DNA from: J051 sp040289295
Lineage (GTDB): Bacteria; Armatimonadota; Fimbriimonadia; Fimbriimonadales; ATM1
DNA length: 64,000 nt
Reading direction: 5' to 3'
NCBI GenBank assembly: GCA_040289295.1
Contig: PSLA01000001.1
Span: 80,444 to 144,443, forward strand
The notes beneath the pieces are model-generated. The model saw only the letters and a list, made by a program, of their open reading frames with translations, had not been told where the DNA came from and did not search any database. This document shows positions 14,328-23,982 of the stretch, one piece after another; the first letter of the stretch is position 1, and every line of letters begins with the position of its first letter. The translations under genes and the position numbers were made by a program.

Positions 14328-16626
14328 ACCTCTCCATCGCGGAACGAAGGATGCGCTCGCACAGTTGCGCGAACCCGATACCCACGCTCGCTGCGGAGCG
14401 AGGAACGAGGGATGTCGACGTGAGCCCCGGGAGAGTGTTCACCTCGAGCGCGACAACCTCCTCGTTGCGAGTAACGATGAAGTCGCTACGGCTCAGGTCG
14501 CATGCGCCCACAGCGTTGTGCGCGATGAGCGCCGCCTGTCGAACCTGTTCCTCTGCCCTCTCGGAGATGCGCGCCGGCACGATCTCTTCCGTGGCGCCGG
14601 GCGTGTATTTGGCCGAAAAGTCGTACCGACCTCCCAGGGGTACGATCTCGACGGCCGGCAGCGCCTCCTTGCCCACAACCGGCACGCTCACTTCGACACC
14701 TTCGACCCACTCCTCTATGAGAGCCGCTTCGTCGTACTTCCAAGCGATGCGAACGGCTCGTTCCTGTTCATCGCGCCGCCTTACGAACGTCAAGCCGACA
14801 GTGGAGCCTTGCGAGTTCGGCTTCACCACAGCCGGGAGCGGAGCGTTCGGGGGAATCGCCGCTCCTCTGGGTACGAGCATGCCCTCTGGAACGCGCAAAC
14901 CGGCCGACCTTAAAGCACCCTTAGCGGAGTGCTTATCCATTGCAAGCGCGCTCGCCGCAACCCCTGACCCCGTGTACGGCACCTCCAGCAGGTCGAGGAG
15001 CCCCTGAATACGACCATCCTCCGCGCCGGTGCCGTGCAACGCCAGAAATGCGACGTCGGGCCGGTCGGGTCCCGTCAGCGCCCGAAGGCCCTCGCCTCCC
15101 CAAAGCAACTGCTCTGGATCGAGCGTTATCACGTCGAGGCCCAACGACCGAAGCGCATCCGCAACCATCTTGCCGCTCAAGAGTGAGACTTCCCTTTCGG
15201 CGGACGCCCCACCTTGAAGGACGGCAACGCGCAACGGACGAGCGGAACGCTCCAACTCGACGATGAAGGCCCTTGGGAAGGCGTCAATGTTGCCCGCGCC
15301 CATCGCTACCACCACATCGCCCGGTACCGCGGAGCGCGCCACCTCCCGCGCCAATCGGAAGCGTGATGGAACGTAGGAGAGATCTACATCAGCCTGCTCA
15401 AGTTGCTGCACGATGAGCAACGAAGAGATGCCCGGTATTGGAGTCTCGCGTGCGGCATAGATGTCTGTTAGGAATACGCAATCTGCGAGCGCGAGTGTGG
15501 GGGCGAACTCGTTCAATAAGTCCCGCGTGCGGCTGTAAAGATGCGGCTGAAAAACGCACACGAGCCGACGACCGGGATGCGCTTCGCGAAGAGCGCGAAG
15601 GGATGCCGCGATTTCCGTTGGGTGATGCGCATAGTCATCGTAGAGCAGAACGCCGTGATGCTCGCCAAGCGGCTGTAGCCTTCTAACGCAGCCTTTGACG
15701 TACTGAACGTACGGCAGCAGTTGTGCGACGTCACAGGAGAGGGCAACCGATGCGGCGACGACGGCCCCCCACAGGTTCTGGGCGTTGTGCTCGCCGATGA
15801 GAGACGGTGTCACGGCAACGGCGCCGTGTTTCAACACCCCTCCCTCAAACTGTGCGACATAGTCGCCCCGCACAAGACCGTATCCGATCGTTTCGCTGAA
15901 ACGCGAAGCCACATCGCAAGCGCCCACATCGTCCGCGCAGAAGACGAAATTCGGTGCGCCGCTTGCCTTGCGGATAAACGCGGCAACGCTTTCGCGAAGT
16001 GCGCCGAACGAGCCGTGGCGATCGAGGTGATCCGCCTCGAGGTTCGTCAGCACAACCAGATGCGGGTCGAGGTCGAAGTAGCCTTCGTACGCCTCACACG
16101 CCTCGACGACAGCCCACGGACCCTCGCCATGCAGCACATTTCCATCGAAGCCCAAGACGTCTGCACCCACCAGGGCGAGTGGAGATTCGCCTGCTAGCGC
16201 GAGCACCTGTGCGATCGCCGCCGTGACTGTGCTCTTGCCGTGAGTTCCGGTAACGGCGATGACCTTGTATCCTTCGAGCACGATCCCCAACAGGCGACTT
16301 CGGCGGACTCTGGGCAGGCCGAGCCGCGCCGCCTCGACCGCCTCGGGGTTCTCGTCCAGCGGTATCGCGTCGCTAACGACGACCAGGTCGGCACCTTCCA
16401 CGGCGCGGGCATGGTGTCCGATGGTGACGCGCGCCCCAAGCTCGGCGAGATCCGCCGTGGTCTTCGACCTTACCACGTCGCTCCCAGTTACTCGATACTT
16501 TCGGGCGAGTAGGACGCGAGCAAGCGCGCTCATGCCGGCACCACCGATGCCAATGAAGTGCACCGTTCCCGTCTTAGGCAGGCGTGCATCTGCGCTGAAC
16601 CAGGTCTGCTCTTCTCGAGTTCTCAT
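14311..16626 (-). CDS. murC-ddl: MurC-Ddl fusion: UDP-MurNAc-L-alanine ligase / D-alanine-D-alanine ligase
   Basis: A 771-residue bifunctional enzyme. Residues 1 to about 455 are MurC: HFIGIGGAGMSALARVLL, P-loop VTGTHGKSTVTAA and HPTEIAASL. MurC adds L-Ala to UDP-MurNAc. After a short joint (ELERSARPLRVAVLQGG) the rest is Ddl: GGASAEREVS, HGTGAEDGRIQGLL, VVKPNSQGSTVG, YDFSAKYTPG and EVNTLPGLT, which makes D-Ala-D-Ala for the MurF step. ATG at 16626 overlaps the murG stop (ATGA). An open frame continues upstream but has no murC homology. The same fusion is known in Chlamydia. No murB lies in this cluster, although Bacillus-type clusters have it near here. Confidence 0.95.
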   Translation of the reverse strand: MRTREEQTWFSADARLPKTGTVHFIGIGGAGMSALARVLLARKYRVTGSDVVRSKTTADLAELGARVTIGHHARAVEGADLVVVSDAIPLDENPEAVEAARLGLPRVRRSRLLGIVLEGYKVIAVTGTHGKSTVTAAIAQVLALAGESPLALVGADVLGFDGNVLHGEGPWAVVEACEAYEGYFDLDPHLVVLTNLEADHLDRHGSFGALRESVAAFIRKASGAPNFVFCADDVGACDVASRFSETIGYGLVRGDYVAQFEGGVLKHGAVAVTPSLIGEHNAQNLWGAVVAASVALSCDVAQLLPYVQYVKGCVRRLQPLGEHHGVLLYDDYAHHPTEIAASLRALREAHPGRRLVCVFQPHLYSRTRDLLNEFAPTLALADCVFLTDIYAARETPIPGISSLLIVQQLEQADVDLSYVPSRFRLAREVARSAVPGDVVVAMGAGNIDAFPRAFIVELERSARPLRVAVLQGGASAEREVSLLSGKMVADALRSLGLDVITLDPEQLLWGGEGLRALTGPDRPDVAFLALHGTGAEDGRIQGLLDLLEVPYTGSGVAASALAMDKHSAKGALRSAGLRVPEGMLVPRGAAIPPNAPLPAVVKPNSQGSTVGLTFVRRRDEQERAVRIAWKYDEAALIEEWVEGVEVSVPVVGKEALPAVEIVPLGGRYDFSAKYTPGATEEIVPARISERAEEQVRQAALIAHNAVGACDLSRSDFIVTRNEEVVALEVNTLPGLTSTSLVPRSAASVGIGFAQLCERILRSAMERYGISK

Positions 16627-17729
16627 TGGGCCACTTCCGTTATGATGTTCCAAATCCTCTCGGTCGCATCGCGGATGACCCAGCTGCGGAGGGTATCGCT
16701 CGCTGCCTGTCGCTTCGCTTCGTCTTCCCGCCAGGTGCGCCAGGCTGCTGTGAGATGCTCTGGCGTCAACTCGCTTTGCGCGATAACAGTACCGCCGCCG
16801 AGCCTCGAGATAACCTCCGCATTGCGCCGCTGATGGTCGGCGTGGGCGTGCGGATACGGAACGAAGATGCCAGGAATGCCGAAGAGCGCCAATTCGCACA
16901 GTACGCCGGTGCCCGCGCGCGTTACAGCGAGGTCAGCTCGGCAGTATGCCTCCACGAGTTCCCCGGTTTCGAGGAACGGCTGTTGCGTGAAGTGCGGAGG
17001 CGCACCCACGCGTTCAAGCGCCCGAGCACAAGACTCGAACTGGCTGGGCCCACAAACTTGCAGCCACTCCTCGGCGTCGGTGCCGACGTGCGTCGCGAGC
17101 GTCAGGACGGCCGCGTTCAGCGCCGCAGAGCCTTGCGATCCGCCGAGTGCCAGGGTGAAGAACCGATCGCCCGAAGCCGAGTCGAGGGCGCGCGACGTTC
17201 CACGCACGCCGTCCTGGGAGGCAGCAGCCTCGACCAGCTCCCGACGCAACGGCATTCCAGTTACCGTGGCCCTGCCATCGAAGTACCTTAGTGCCTCTTC
17301 GAACACCACGCAAACCGCACTCGCAAAGCGGGAGGCAAGGCGGTTGGTTCGGCCCGGGACGCTGTTCTGCTCGTGGATAACCATCGGAACACCGAAGCTG
17401 CGGGCAGCGTTCAGCACTGGAGCAGCAGCATAGCCTCCGGTGGAGAACACGGCGTTGGGTTGCCAGTCCCGCATCGCAACCCTTGCTTGCGACGATGAGC
17501 GGAGGATGCCCACGAAGGAGCGCAAACCCGAGGGTGACCATGGCTTCCTGAGGGGTGATGCGCGGAAGCCTTGAAACGGGATTCCCGCCTTCTGCGCCGC
17601 ACGCGACTCGAGGCCACGCACGCTTCCAAAATAAATGACCTCACAACCCTCAGCGACGGCGTATCGAGCGACCTCAAGAGCGGGATAGACGTGCCCGCCA
17701 GTACCGCCGCCCGTCACGATCAATCTCAC
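16623..17729 (-). CDS. murG: UDP-GlcNAc:undecaprenyl-pyrophosphoryl-MurNAc-pentapeptide transferase MurG
   Basis: A 368-residue GT28 glycosyltransferase making lipid II from lipid I on the cytoplasmic face. Motifs: VTGGGTGGHVYPALE at the N-terminus, IHEQNSVPGRTNR and FVPYPHAHADHQRRNA near the C-terminus. I choose GTG at 17729 because AGGAGG lies 6 nt upstream and the Gly-rich loop follows at residue 6, as usual. The upstream in-frame ATG would add 15 non-homologous residues. The start lies 56 nt inside ftsW. Confidence 0.96.
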   Translation of the reverse strand: MRLIVTGGGTGGHVYPALEVARYAVAEGCEVIYFGSVRGLESRAAQKAGIPFQGFRASPLRKPWSPSGLRSFVGILRSSSQARVAMRDWQPNAVFSTGGYAAAPVLNAARSFGVPMVIHEQNSVPGRTNRLASRFASAVCVVFEEALRYFDGRATVTGMPLRRELVEAAASQDGVRGTSRALDSASGDRFFTLALGGSQGSAALNAAVLTLATHVGTDAEEWLQVCGPSQFESCARALERVGAPPHFTQQPFLETGELVEAYCRADLAVTRAGTGVLCELALFGIPGIFVPYPHAHADHQRRNAEVISRLGGGTVIAQSELTPEHLTAAWRTWREDEAKRQAASDTLRSWVIRDATERIWNIITEVAQ

Positions 17730-18891
17730 TTCGTGCCTCCTGAACCGCCGCCAATTTGATGATCGAGCATGCACCGCCCAACCCCACGGCGAGAGCCATC
17801 AAACTGCTTCCTCCATAACTGAAGAACGGCAGCGGCACGCCAATCGGGGGCAGCAGGCCGATCGCCATCGTCAGGTTTCCAATTGTTTGCAGACCGATCC
17901 ACCATGCAGTTCCTTGAACGACGAACCGAGCGAACGTGTTTTCGATACCAACCGAGATTCTATACAATATAAGGCACAGTCCGCCGACAAGGGCCACAAT
18001 GAAGAGCAGCGCAAACACGCCGAACTCCTCCGCCATCGTCGTGTAGATGAAATCGGTGGTCGCAGCCGGCATGAGGTATTTTGCATGCCCACGGCCCGGC
18101 CCCAGCCCGCTCACACCACCCAAAGCGACCGCGGTTTTTGACGAGAACGTTTGATACGCGGGACCAGACACGACCTCGCGACTGTCGGTTCGGCTAAACG
18201 TTGTAAAGCGCTCCAGCCGATACGGCTGTGCGAAGACGAACCACACTGCGCACACAACACCGAGAACGGTCAATCCGGACACCATCTTCCCACCGTAGCG
18301 ACCAAAAAGCTTTTGCGCGCCGCCGCCAAGCAACATGCCGTAAGGAATAAACAGGGCGAACACAGCCGTCCCGAGGTCGGGCTCCATCTCAATTAGTATG
18401 AACAGAAGTAGTGCAGCGAAGAGAGACACAAGTCGGGGCACCATATGGTCAAGGAAGTGCGGGAAACATCTCCACTTATCAGGAAGCTTGGGGTATCGTC
18501 GCGAGAGCACCCAGGCGAAGAACCAGACCATTGTGGGCTTGGCGAACTCGCCAGGTTGAAGCTGAAACGGCCCCAGAGAAATCCATCGTTTTGCCCCGTT
18601 CGTGGCTTCAATGCCAGGGAACCAAACGACAAACGCACACGCAAGCACCGTAGCAACAAACACCCAAGGTGCAAACCGGCATAGGGTGCTCGGGGACAGT
18701 TGGCGCAAGAACAGGAAGGCCACGATGCCGACACCTACCCATAAGCATTGCTTGAACCACTGACTCCCTGTCAGAGTCGAGGCATCTGGGATGCTTGCGC
18801 TAAGAATAAAGAGAACGCCAGAGAGCGCAGCAACGAGAGACATAACGATGATTGAATTCTCTTGAGCGGAGAAGAGTTGTCGTTTACTCAT
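17674..18891 (-). CDS. ftsW: SEDS peptidoglycan glycosyltransferase FtsW
   Basis: A 405-residue polytopic membrane protein with about ten hydrophobic segments, polymerising lipid II at the septum together with FtsI. Visible family stretches: AKRWISLGPFQLQPGEFAK, EPDLGTAVFALFIPYGML, KYLMPAATTDFIYTTMAEE and the C-terminal GVPLPFFSYGGSSLMA. ATG overlaps the murD stop (ATGA). Position between murD and murG is standard. Confidence 0.95.
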   Translation of the reverse strand: MSKRQLFSAQENSIIVMSLVAALSGVLFILSASIPDASTLTGSQWFKQCLWVGVGIVAFLFLRQLSPSTLCRFAPWVFVATVLACAFVVWFPGIEATNGAKRWISLGPFQLQPGEFAKPTMVWFFAWVLSRRYPKLPDKWRCFPHFLDHMVPRLVSLFAALLLFILIEMEPDLGTAVFALFIPYGMLLGGGAQKLFGRYGGKMVSGLTVLGVVCAVWFVFAQPYRLERFTTFSRTDSREVVSGPAYQTFSSKTAVALGGVSGLGPGRGHAKYLMPAATTDFIYTTMAEEFGVFALLFIVALVGGLCLILYRISVGIENTFARFVVQGTAWWIGLQTIGNLTMAIGLLPPIGVPLPFFSYGGSSLMALAVGLGGACSIIKLAAVQEARSEIDRDGRRYWRARLSRS

Positions 18892-20246
18892 CGCGCAGCC
18901 TCCATCAGTGTAAGGACGCAGGCACGAAACCGTTCGCCGCGCTCTTCAAAACTGGAGAACTGATCGAAACTGGCGCATCCTGGCGACAGGAGCACGACTT
19001 CACCCCGCTGAGCATCGTGCCGGGCAGCGTCAAAAGCCGTATCCATCGTCTCGAAGACGTAGCACTCGATACCGTCTGATCGGAACTGTTCGGCAAGGGC
19101 ATCTCCATCGCGGCCGAACAGATATGCCGCCTTCACGTTAGCCGGAAGTACACCCCGAAAGTCCGACGCTCGCGGCGCCTTTGAGATTCCGCCGGCGAGC
19201 AAGCGCACTCCGTTCGAAATGGCGGACACCGACGCGCGCAGCGCATCAGGGTTCGTACACATTGAGTTGTTGATGTACCGCACACCGTCAACATCGGCGA
19301 CTATCTCCATGCGATTCGCGAGGCCGCGGAACGTTCGTACACCTTCCTCGACCGCGGCCCACGGCGCGCCGCTGGCGCGCGCCAGTAGACCCGCAACTGC
19401 CACGTTCTCAAGGTTGTGCTTGCCCATTAGGGGCACGTCCTTCGCCTCGATCATCGCCCCGCCCGCAAACGCCACACCGGAGTCGCTGACCGACGCGTCG
19501 TCGGCGCTGCCTCCCACGTACAACGTCCTGCACTTTACCTTCGAATCTGGTATCGTTTCCGGATGAAGTCGCGACAACACAGCAACGTCGTTTTCCCGCA
19601 TCTGAGCGAATACACGGTGCTTTGTCTGGGCGTACTCCTCAAACGTCGCATACCGATCCAGGTGGTCTGGTGTGATATTGGTTATCGTTGCAACGCTGGG
19701 CCGGAACTCGTCAACCCATTCGAGTTGGAAGGAGCTCACTTCGGCGATGAGGAACTCATCCTGTGCGCTACTCGCCGCGACCTCTCCGATCGCCCTTTCT
19801 CCCAGTCCAGCTCCTGCGATGTTGCCGCATAGATGCGCACCTTTGTTCGCTACTCTAAGAATGTGCCACGTCAGCGCGGTGACAGTGCTCTTGCCATTCG
19901 TGCCGGTTATCGCTACGATTGGCGAGCGAGTAACGCGATACGCGACCTCCATCTCGCCCCAAACAGCTTTGCCCGATGCGAGCGCACCGCGAATCGCCGG
20001 GTGGTCTCGCGGTACTCCAGGTGAGACGGCAAGCGCATCCAACAAATCGAAGTCGAGTGAGCCAGTCCAGTCGGTCTGCATCAAAATATCGAGCGCCCCC
20101 AGCCGGTCGCCGGCTTGAATCATCTCAGGTGCGTCACCTGACTTCTCGTCGACAGCGTGAACAAATGCTCCAGAGCGTTTCAGGGCGACCGCCATGCCGA
20201 TTCCCGCTCTGCCCAGACCAACCACACAGACTCGGAGGCCGTTCAA
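18888..20246 (-). CDS. murD: UDP-N-acetylmuramoylalanine-D-glutamate ligase
   Basis: A 452-residue Mur ligase adding D-Glu to UDP-MurNAc-L-Ala. It has the N-terminal Rossmann-like segment CVVGLGRAGIGMAV, P-loop AITGTNGKSTVTALT, NITPDHLDRYATFEEYA and the C-terminal NNSMCTNPDALRASV, where the family has the NDSKATN-type loop. The start is TTG at 20246, overlapping the mraY stop as TTGA. Confidence 0.95.
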   Translation of the reverse strand: MNGLRVCVVGLGRAGIGMAVALKRSGAFVHAVDEKSGDAPEMIQAGDRLGALDILMQTDWTGSLDFDLLDALAVSPGVPRDHPAIRGALASGKAVWGEMEVAYRVTRSPIVAITGTNGKSTVTALTWHILRVANKGAHLCGNIAGAGLGERAIGEVAASSAQDEFLIAEVSSFQLEWVDEFRPSVATITNITPDHLDRYATFEEYAQTKHRVFAQMRENDVAVLSRLHPETIPDSKVKCRTLYVGGSADDASVSDSGVAFAGGAMIEAKDVPLMGKHNLENVAVAGLLARASGAPWAAVEEGVRTFRGLANRMEIVADVDGVRYINNSMCTNPDALRASVSAISNGVRLLAGGISKAPRASDFRGVLPANVKAAYLFGRDGDALAEQFRSDGIECYVFETMDTAFDAARHDAQRGEVVLLSPGCASFDQFSSFEERGERFRACVLTLMEAAR

Positions 20247-21156
20247 GACAGCACCCCTGTTAGCACCAGCGCCGACAAGGTCGCCTGCGCGAGGAGAAAC
20301 GTCCAGACGACGCGACTCTCAGGCCATCCACGCACCTCGAAGGCATGATGAATTGGCGTGGCGGGAAAGACGCGACGCCCAATGGTCTTGACGGCGATAA
20401 CTTGCATCGGCACCAGAACCAACTCCAAGATAAAGACAAGGCTAAGCGCCCACGGCACGACCGATCGCTGCCACTCCGCCTGTGCGAACAGGTACCCGTA
20501 CACTGCTCCGAAAGATAGAGCGCCTACGTCGCCCATGAAGAGGCGAGCGGGCGGCACGTTAAGGAACAGAAACGGCAGGAGCCANNNNNNNNNNCCCCGC
20601 CACAAATCGCAAGCGCAACCACCCCCTCGGCAGACCACTCGAGGCGCAACGCGAGAACGGGCAGCGTGAGAAGCAGCAGCAACGCAGCCAAGCCGTCCAA
20701 ACCGTCGGCGAAGTTGACCGCGTTCGCAAAGAAGAGCACCCAAAACGCCACAGCCGGAGCGTCCTTAAGCGGCAAAGAGAAAAAGACAGGCGAAACCGCA
20801 AGGAGTTGCAGGCCAAGTTTCGGCATCCAGCCGATACCCCGTTTGCCGGTCACTCGAGGGACAACGAAGTCATCCAATAGACCGACAACTGCAAACGTGA
20901 GTAGAAGCAGAAAGCTGAGACCGACGCCACCGCCCCAACCTCCTGGAAGCAATGCTAATAACGCGACGGCGCAACCGAACAGCGTAATGATTCCGCCCAT
21001 GCTCGGTGTTCCCTGCTTGCTCTGGTGCGCCTCTGGGGCGAAACGACTGATGATGCTCTCGGCGCGCAGGCGTCTCAGCACAAGCAATGTCGGATAAGCG
21101 GCAACGGCTGCCGCGGCAAAGGAGACCCAAAACGAGAGCACGAACTCAGACGGCAT
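20243..21156 (-). CDS. mraY: Phospho-N-acetylmuramoyl-pentapeptide-transferase MraY, interrupted by a sequencing gap
   Basis: A membrane enzyme that moves phospho-MurNAc-pentapeptide to undecaprenyl phosphate (lipid I). The N-terminal part has KQGTPSMGGI, VGLLDDF and NAVNFADGLDGLA (catalytic Asp). The C-terminal part has ARLFMGDVGALSFG and PIHHAFEVRGW. The halves lie in different frames on either side of 10 N at 20585-20594, so the true gap is not exactly 10 bases. About 304 codons are visible, and MraY is usually 320-360. ATG at 21156 (MPSEFVLS) lies 11 nt inside murF. An upstream ATG at 21183 is less likely. Confidence 0.92.
20585..20594. other. Assembly gap of 10 N inside mraY
   Basis: Ten unresolved bases. 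The reading frame of mraY before and after agrees only if the missing stretch is 2 mod 3 (for example 11 bases), so the gap length is a placeholder. Confidence 0.99.
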
Positions 21157-22510
21157 ACGCGACGCCCGCCTCCACCAGTGCACGTTCCATGTGCACCGCG
21201 CGAGACCCTTTGATTAAGGCGACGTCTCCGGGCCCCATTGAGCGAAACACACGCGCAGCGTCCTCCGAGTGCGTGAACGAATCGACGCGCCCCGCGAAGC
21301 CGCATGCGAGCGCCTCTTCACGAATCCAGTGGGCATCCCTACCAACCACCGCAAGCCAAGTAATAGGCAGACCCGCAATCACCGCCCCCACGCGGCGATG
21401 GGCAGCCTCCGATTGGTCACCCAACTCCTTCATCTCACCCAGGACCGCGATGCGCCGCTCAGCGGGAAGGTCCGCCAAAGTTTGCAAACTTTCGATACAA
21501 GATTCAGGGCTGGAGTTGTATACATCTACCAAAACTCCAAACTTCTCGTGGCTCACGTAGGTCAGGCGGTCGGACGGGAGCGTCGCCCCCTCCATGCCTT
21601 GAACCGCGTCCTCAATGCTGACTTCGAGGCGGGAAACAAGTGCGAGGGCGGCGCATGCGTTCCGCATCATGCCGCGACCAAGACCGGGCAGTGACGCGGC
21701 GTATTGCCTCTCGCCGACGATGAAGAGAACATCGGTTCGATTCTCCACGGGCTGCATTGCGCCGAGTAGGATGCGCACATCGGCTCCGTCGCCCTCGCCG
21801 AATGAAACGCCGGTCGCGCGCGCTGCCTTTGCGAGGCGCTCCGCGAAAGCGCCCTCGGCCGGGTAAACGCGAACACCATTCCTCGGGAGGCTCTCGAAGA
21901 GTTCCAACTTCGCCCGTAGGATGTTCTCCTGCACCCCACCGAGTTCGCCGATGTGAGCGGTGCCGATTGCGGTGATGATCCCGTGATGCGGCCGCGAGAA
22001 TGCGCACAGATGGCGGATCTGCCCAAGTCCGCGCATCGCCATCTCGAGGACCACGAACCGGTGCTCGTCTTCGAGTCGCATCCACGTTATCGGTAGGCCG
22101 TACTCGGTGTTCTGGTTCCCTTCTGACTTCAGCACACCCCCGAACGGCGCCAGCGCTGCGCCGAGGTACTCCTTAGTCGAAGTCTTGCCAACGCTGCCGG
22201 TTACCGCGACGACGGTTCCATGGAATGCGTCACGGACTGCGGATGCGATGCTCGCCATCGCCGTCTCCACGTCCGGTACGACGTATGCAGGCTGCACGCC
22301 TACGTCTCGCGTGACCAAGCAGCCTGCAGCGCCCGCCTTCATGGCTGCCTCGGCATAGTCGTGCCCGTCAACGTTCGCGCCGCGCACTGCGCAGAAGAGA
22401 TCGCCCGGCTTGACGGCGCGGCTGTCTACCGCAAGACCACGGATCTCATTCGCACTTCGCGGCACGGCAACGCCAAGGATGGAAGCGAGACGATCTGGAG
22501 ACAATCTCAT
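21146..22510 (-). CDS. murF: UDP-N-acetylmuramoyl-tripeptide-D-alanyl-D-alanine ligase
   Basis: A 454-residue Mur ligase that adds D-Ala-D-Ala to the tripeptide precursor. It has the N-terminal domain DSRAVKPGDLFCAVRG, P-loop VTGSVGKTSTKEYLG, GTAHIGELGG and the C-terminal VLGEMKELG and IKGSRAVHMERAL segments. ATG overlaps the murE stop (ATGA). Confidence 0.95.
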   Translation of the reverse strand: MRLSPDRLASILGVAVPRSANEIRGLAVDSRAVKPGDLFCAVRGANVDGHDYAEAAMKAGAAGCLVTRDVGVQPAYVVPDVETAMASIASAVRDAFHGTVVAVTGSVGKTSTKEYLGAALAPFGGVLKSEGNQNTEYGLPITWMRLEDEHRFVVLEMAMRGLGQIRHLCAFSRPHHGIITAIGTAHIGELGGVQENILRAKLELFESLPRNGVRVYPAEGAFAERLAKAARATGVSFGEGDGADVRILLGAMQPVENRTDVLFIVGERQYAASLPGLGRGMMRNACAALALVSRLEVSIEDAVQGMEGATLPSDRLTYVSHEKFGVLVDVYNSSPESCIESLQTLADLPAERRIAVLGEMKELGDQSEAAHRRVGAVIAGLPITWLAVVGRDAHWIREEALACGFAGRVDSFTHSEDAARVFRSMGPGDVALIKGSRAVHMERALVEAGVAYAV

Positions 22511-23982
22511 ACCTTCGCCCTGCCCCGAATCGCTTCGGCTGCTATTTCGCGGTCGTCGAAGTGGATCTTGGTCGTACCAAGAATCTGATAGTCCTCGTGT
22601 CCTTTGCCGGCAATGACGACGACGTCTCCAGCCCGAGCCTCCGCGATCGCGTCGTGAATCGCCTGGCGTCTGTCCACCTGAAACCGCACCGCGGTTCCGG
22701 GCCGGATCCCCGGCAGGATGTCTTTCAAGATTGCGTCGGGGTTTTCGGTTCTGGGGTTATCGCTGGTCACATAGACGATATCGGAGTGCGTGGCAGCTGC
22801 GGTGCCCATCAGCGGTCTCTTGGTCCGGTCGCGGTCTCCCCCACAGCCGAAGACGGTAATGATTCGCTTGGGTTCCAGATCCCTAACCGCAGTGAGCAGC
22901 TTGACGAGGGCGTCCGGGGTGTGCGCGTAATCGACAAGTACCTGATACTCGTCGTCCGTTGGCACGCTCTCGAAGCGCCCTGGCGCAGGCTTCACGCCGG
23001 CGAGAGCCGCGACGGAGTCCTCGACATGGATGCCCAACGCCAGCGCTGCGCCAATGGCAGCAAGGCAGTTCGCGATGTTGAACGACGCTCCCAGCGGCGC
23101 TTCTGCGTCGTACCGCTTGCCGTCGTGCTCCACTGTGAACGTGCAGCGGCCCACGGTCGCGCTCCCACGAACGAGACGCAGCGTCGCATCCTCGGCGGAA
23201 CCGAAGGAGATCGCGTCCTTCGCCTCCAAGAGCAGTCGCCGACCGAATGGGTCGTCTGCGTTGAGCACAGCCAGCGGTCGCTCCGGTTGCGGCATCTCGG
23301 CGAACAGTCGCCGCTTCGAATGGAAGTAGTCATCAAGCGAGCGATGGTAGTCGAGATGGTCTTGCGTCAAGTTGGTGAATACCGCTACCTTGAATTCCAC
23401 TCCATCCACGCGGCGCTGTTGCAGTGCGTGTGAGGACACCTCCATCGCAACGGAGCCAACGCCTTTCTCGGCGAAGCGCCTAAGCAGCGACTGCACTTGC
23501 GGAGGGAACGGCGTCGTGAGGTCGGTCTCAAACTGCACGTCGGAGGTTCGTGCTCCAAGAGTACCGATGTATCCCGCTTTCCTCCCGATGGAATCGAGCA
23601 GCTGCAACAACAGCCAAGCGGTAGTAGTCTTACCGTTCGTGCCTGTGATGCCGACGACCTGCATGCCCGCCGAGGGGTTGCCGTAACATTGCCTTGCCAG
23701 TCTCCAGCACGCTTCGACCGCATCGCGAACCACGGCAGCGGGCACGTCTCGCTCTTGCAATGCGTCGTATACGTCGCGTCTGGTAACCACAACAGCGGCT
23801 GCCCCCTTCGAGAGTGCCTCGTCCACGAAGTTGTGGCTGTCTACCTTTGCACCGGGCATACAGAGAAACAGGTCGCCGGGGTTTAGCGTTCGAGAATCAA
23901 TGCCGATTCCGGTTACCTCAGCGTCGCCTGCGGCGGCGATGAGGTCAGGCACCAGCACGGCTGCCAGTTCCTTGAACCGCAC
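22507..23982 (-). CDS. murE: UDP-MurNAc-tripeptide synthetase, meso-diaminopimelate type
   Basis: A 491-residue Mur ligase adding the third amino acid of the stem peptide. It has the N-terminal IDSRTLNPGDLFLCMPG, P-loop GITGTNGKTTTAWLLL, and the substrate motif DNPR in YVTSDNPRTENPDA. DNPR marks enzymes using meso-diaminopimelate rather than lysine, so the wall is predicted to be A2pm-type. I take GTG at 23982 (VRFKELAAVL), preceded by GGAG and AAGGA, lying 38 nt inside ftsI. The longer upstream reading has no homology. Confidence 0.94.
   Translation of the reverse strand: MRFKELAAVLVPDLIAAAGDAEVTGIGIDSRTLNPGDLFLCMPGAKVDSHNFVDEALSKGAAAVVVTRRDVYDALQERDVPAAVVRDAVEACWRLARQCYGNPSAGMQVVGITGTNGKTTTAWLLLQLLDSIGRKAGYIGTLGARTSDVQFETDLTTPFPPQVQSLLRRFAEKGVGSVAMEVSSHALQQRRVDGVEFKVAVFTNLTQDHLDYHRSLDDYFHSKRRLFAEMPQPERPLAVLNADDPFGRRLLLEAKDAISFGSAEDATLRLVRGSATVGRCTFTVEHDGKRYDAEAPLGASFNIANCLAAIGAALALGIHVEDSVAALAGVKPAPGRFESVPTDDEYQVLVDYAHTPDALVKLLTAVRDLEPKRIITVFGCGGDRDRTKRPLMGTAAATHSDIVYVTSDNPRTENPDAILKDILPGIRPGTAVRFQVDRRQAIHDAIAEARAGDVVVIAGKGHEDYQILGTTKIHFDDREIAAEAIRGRAKV

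Noticed and set aside
16627..16899. 91-residue N-terminal extension of MurC
   Set aside because: ATG at 16626 overlaps the murG stop and precedes the family N-terminus; the extension is the complement of murG.
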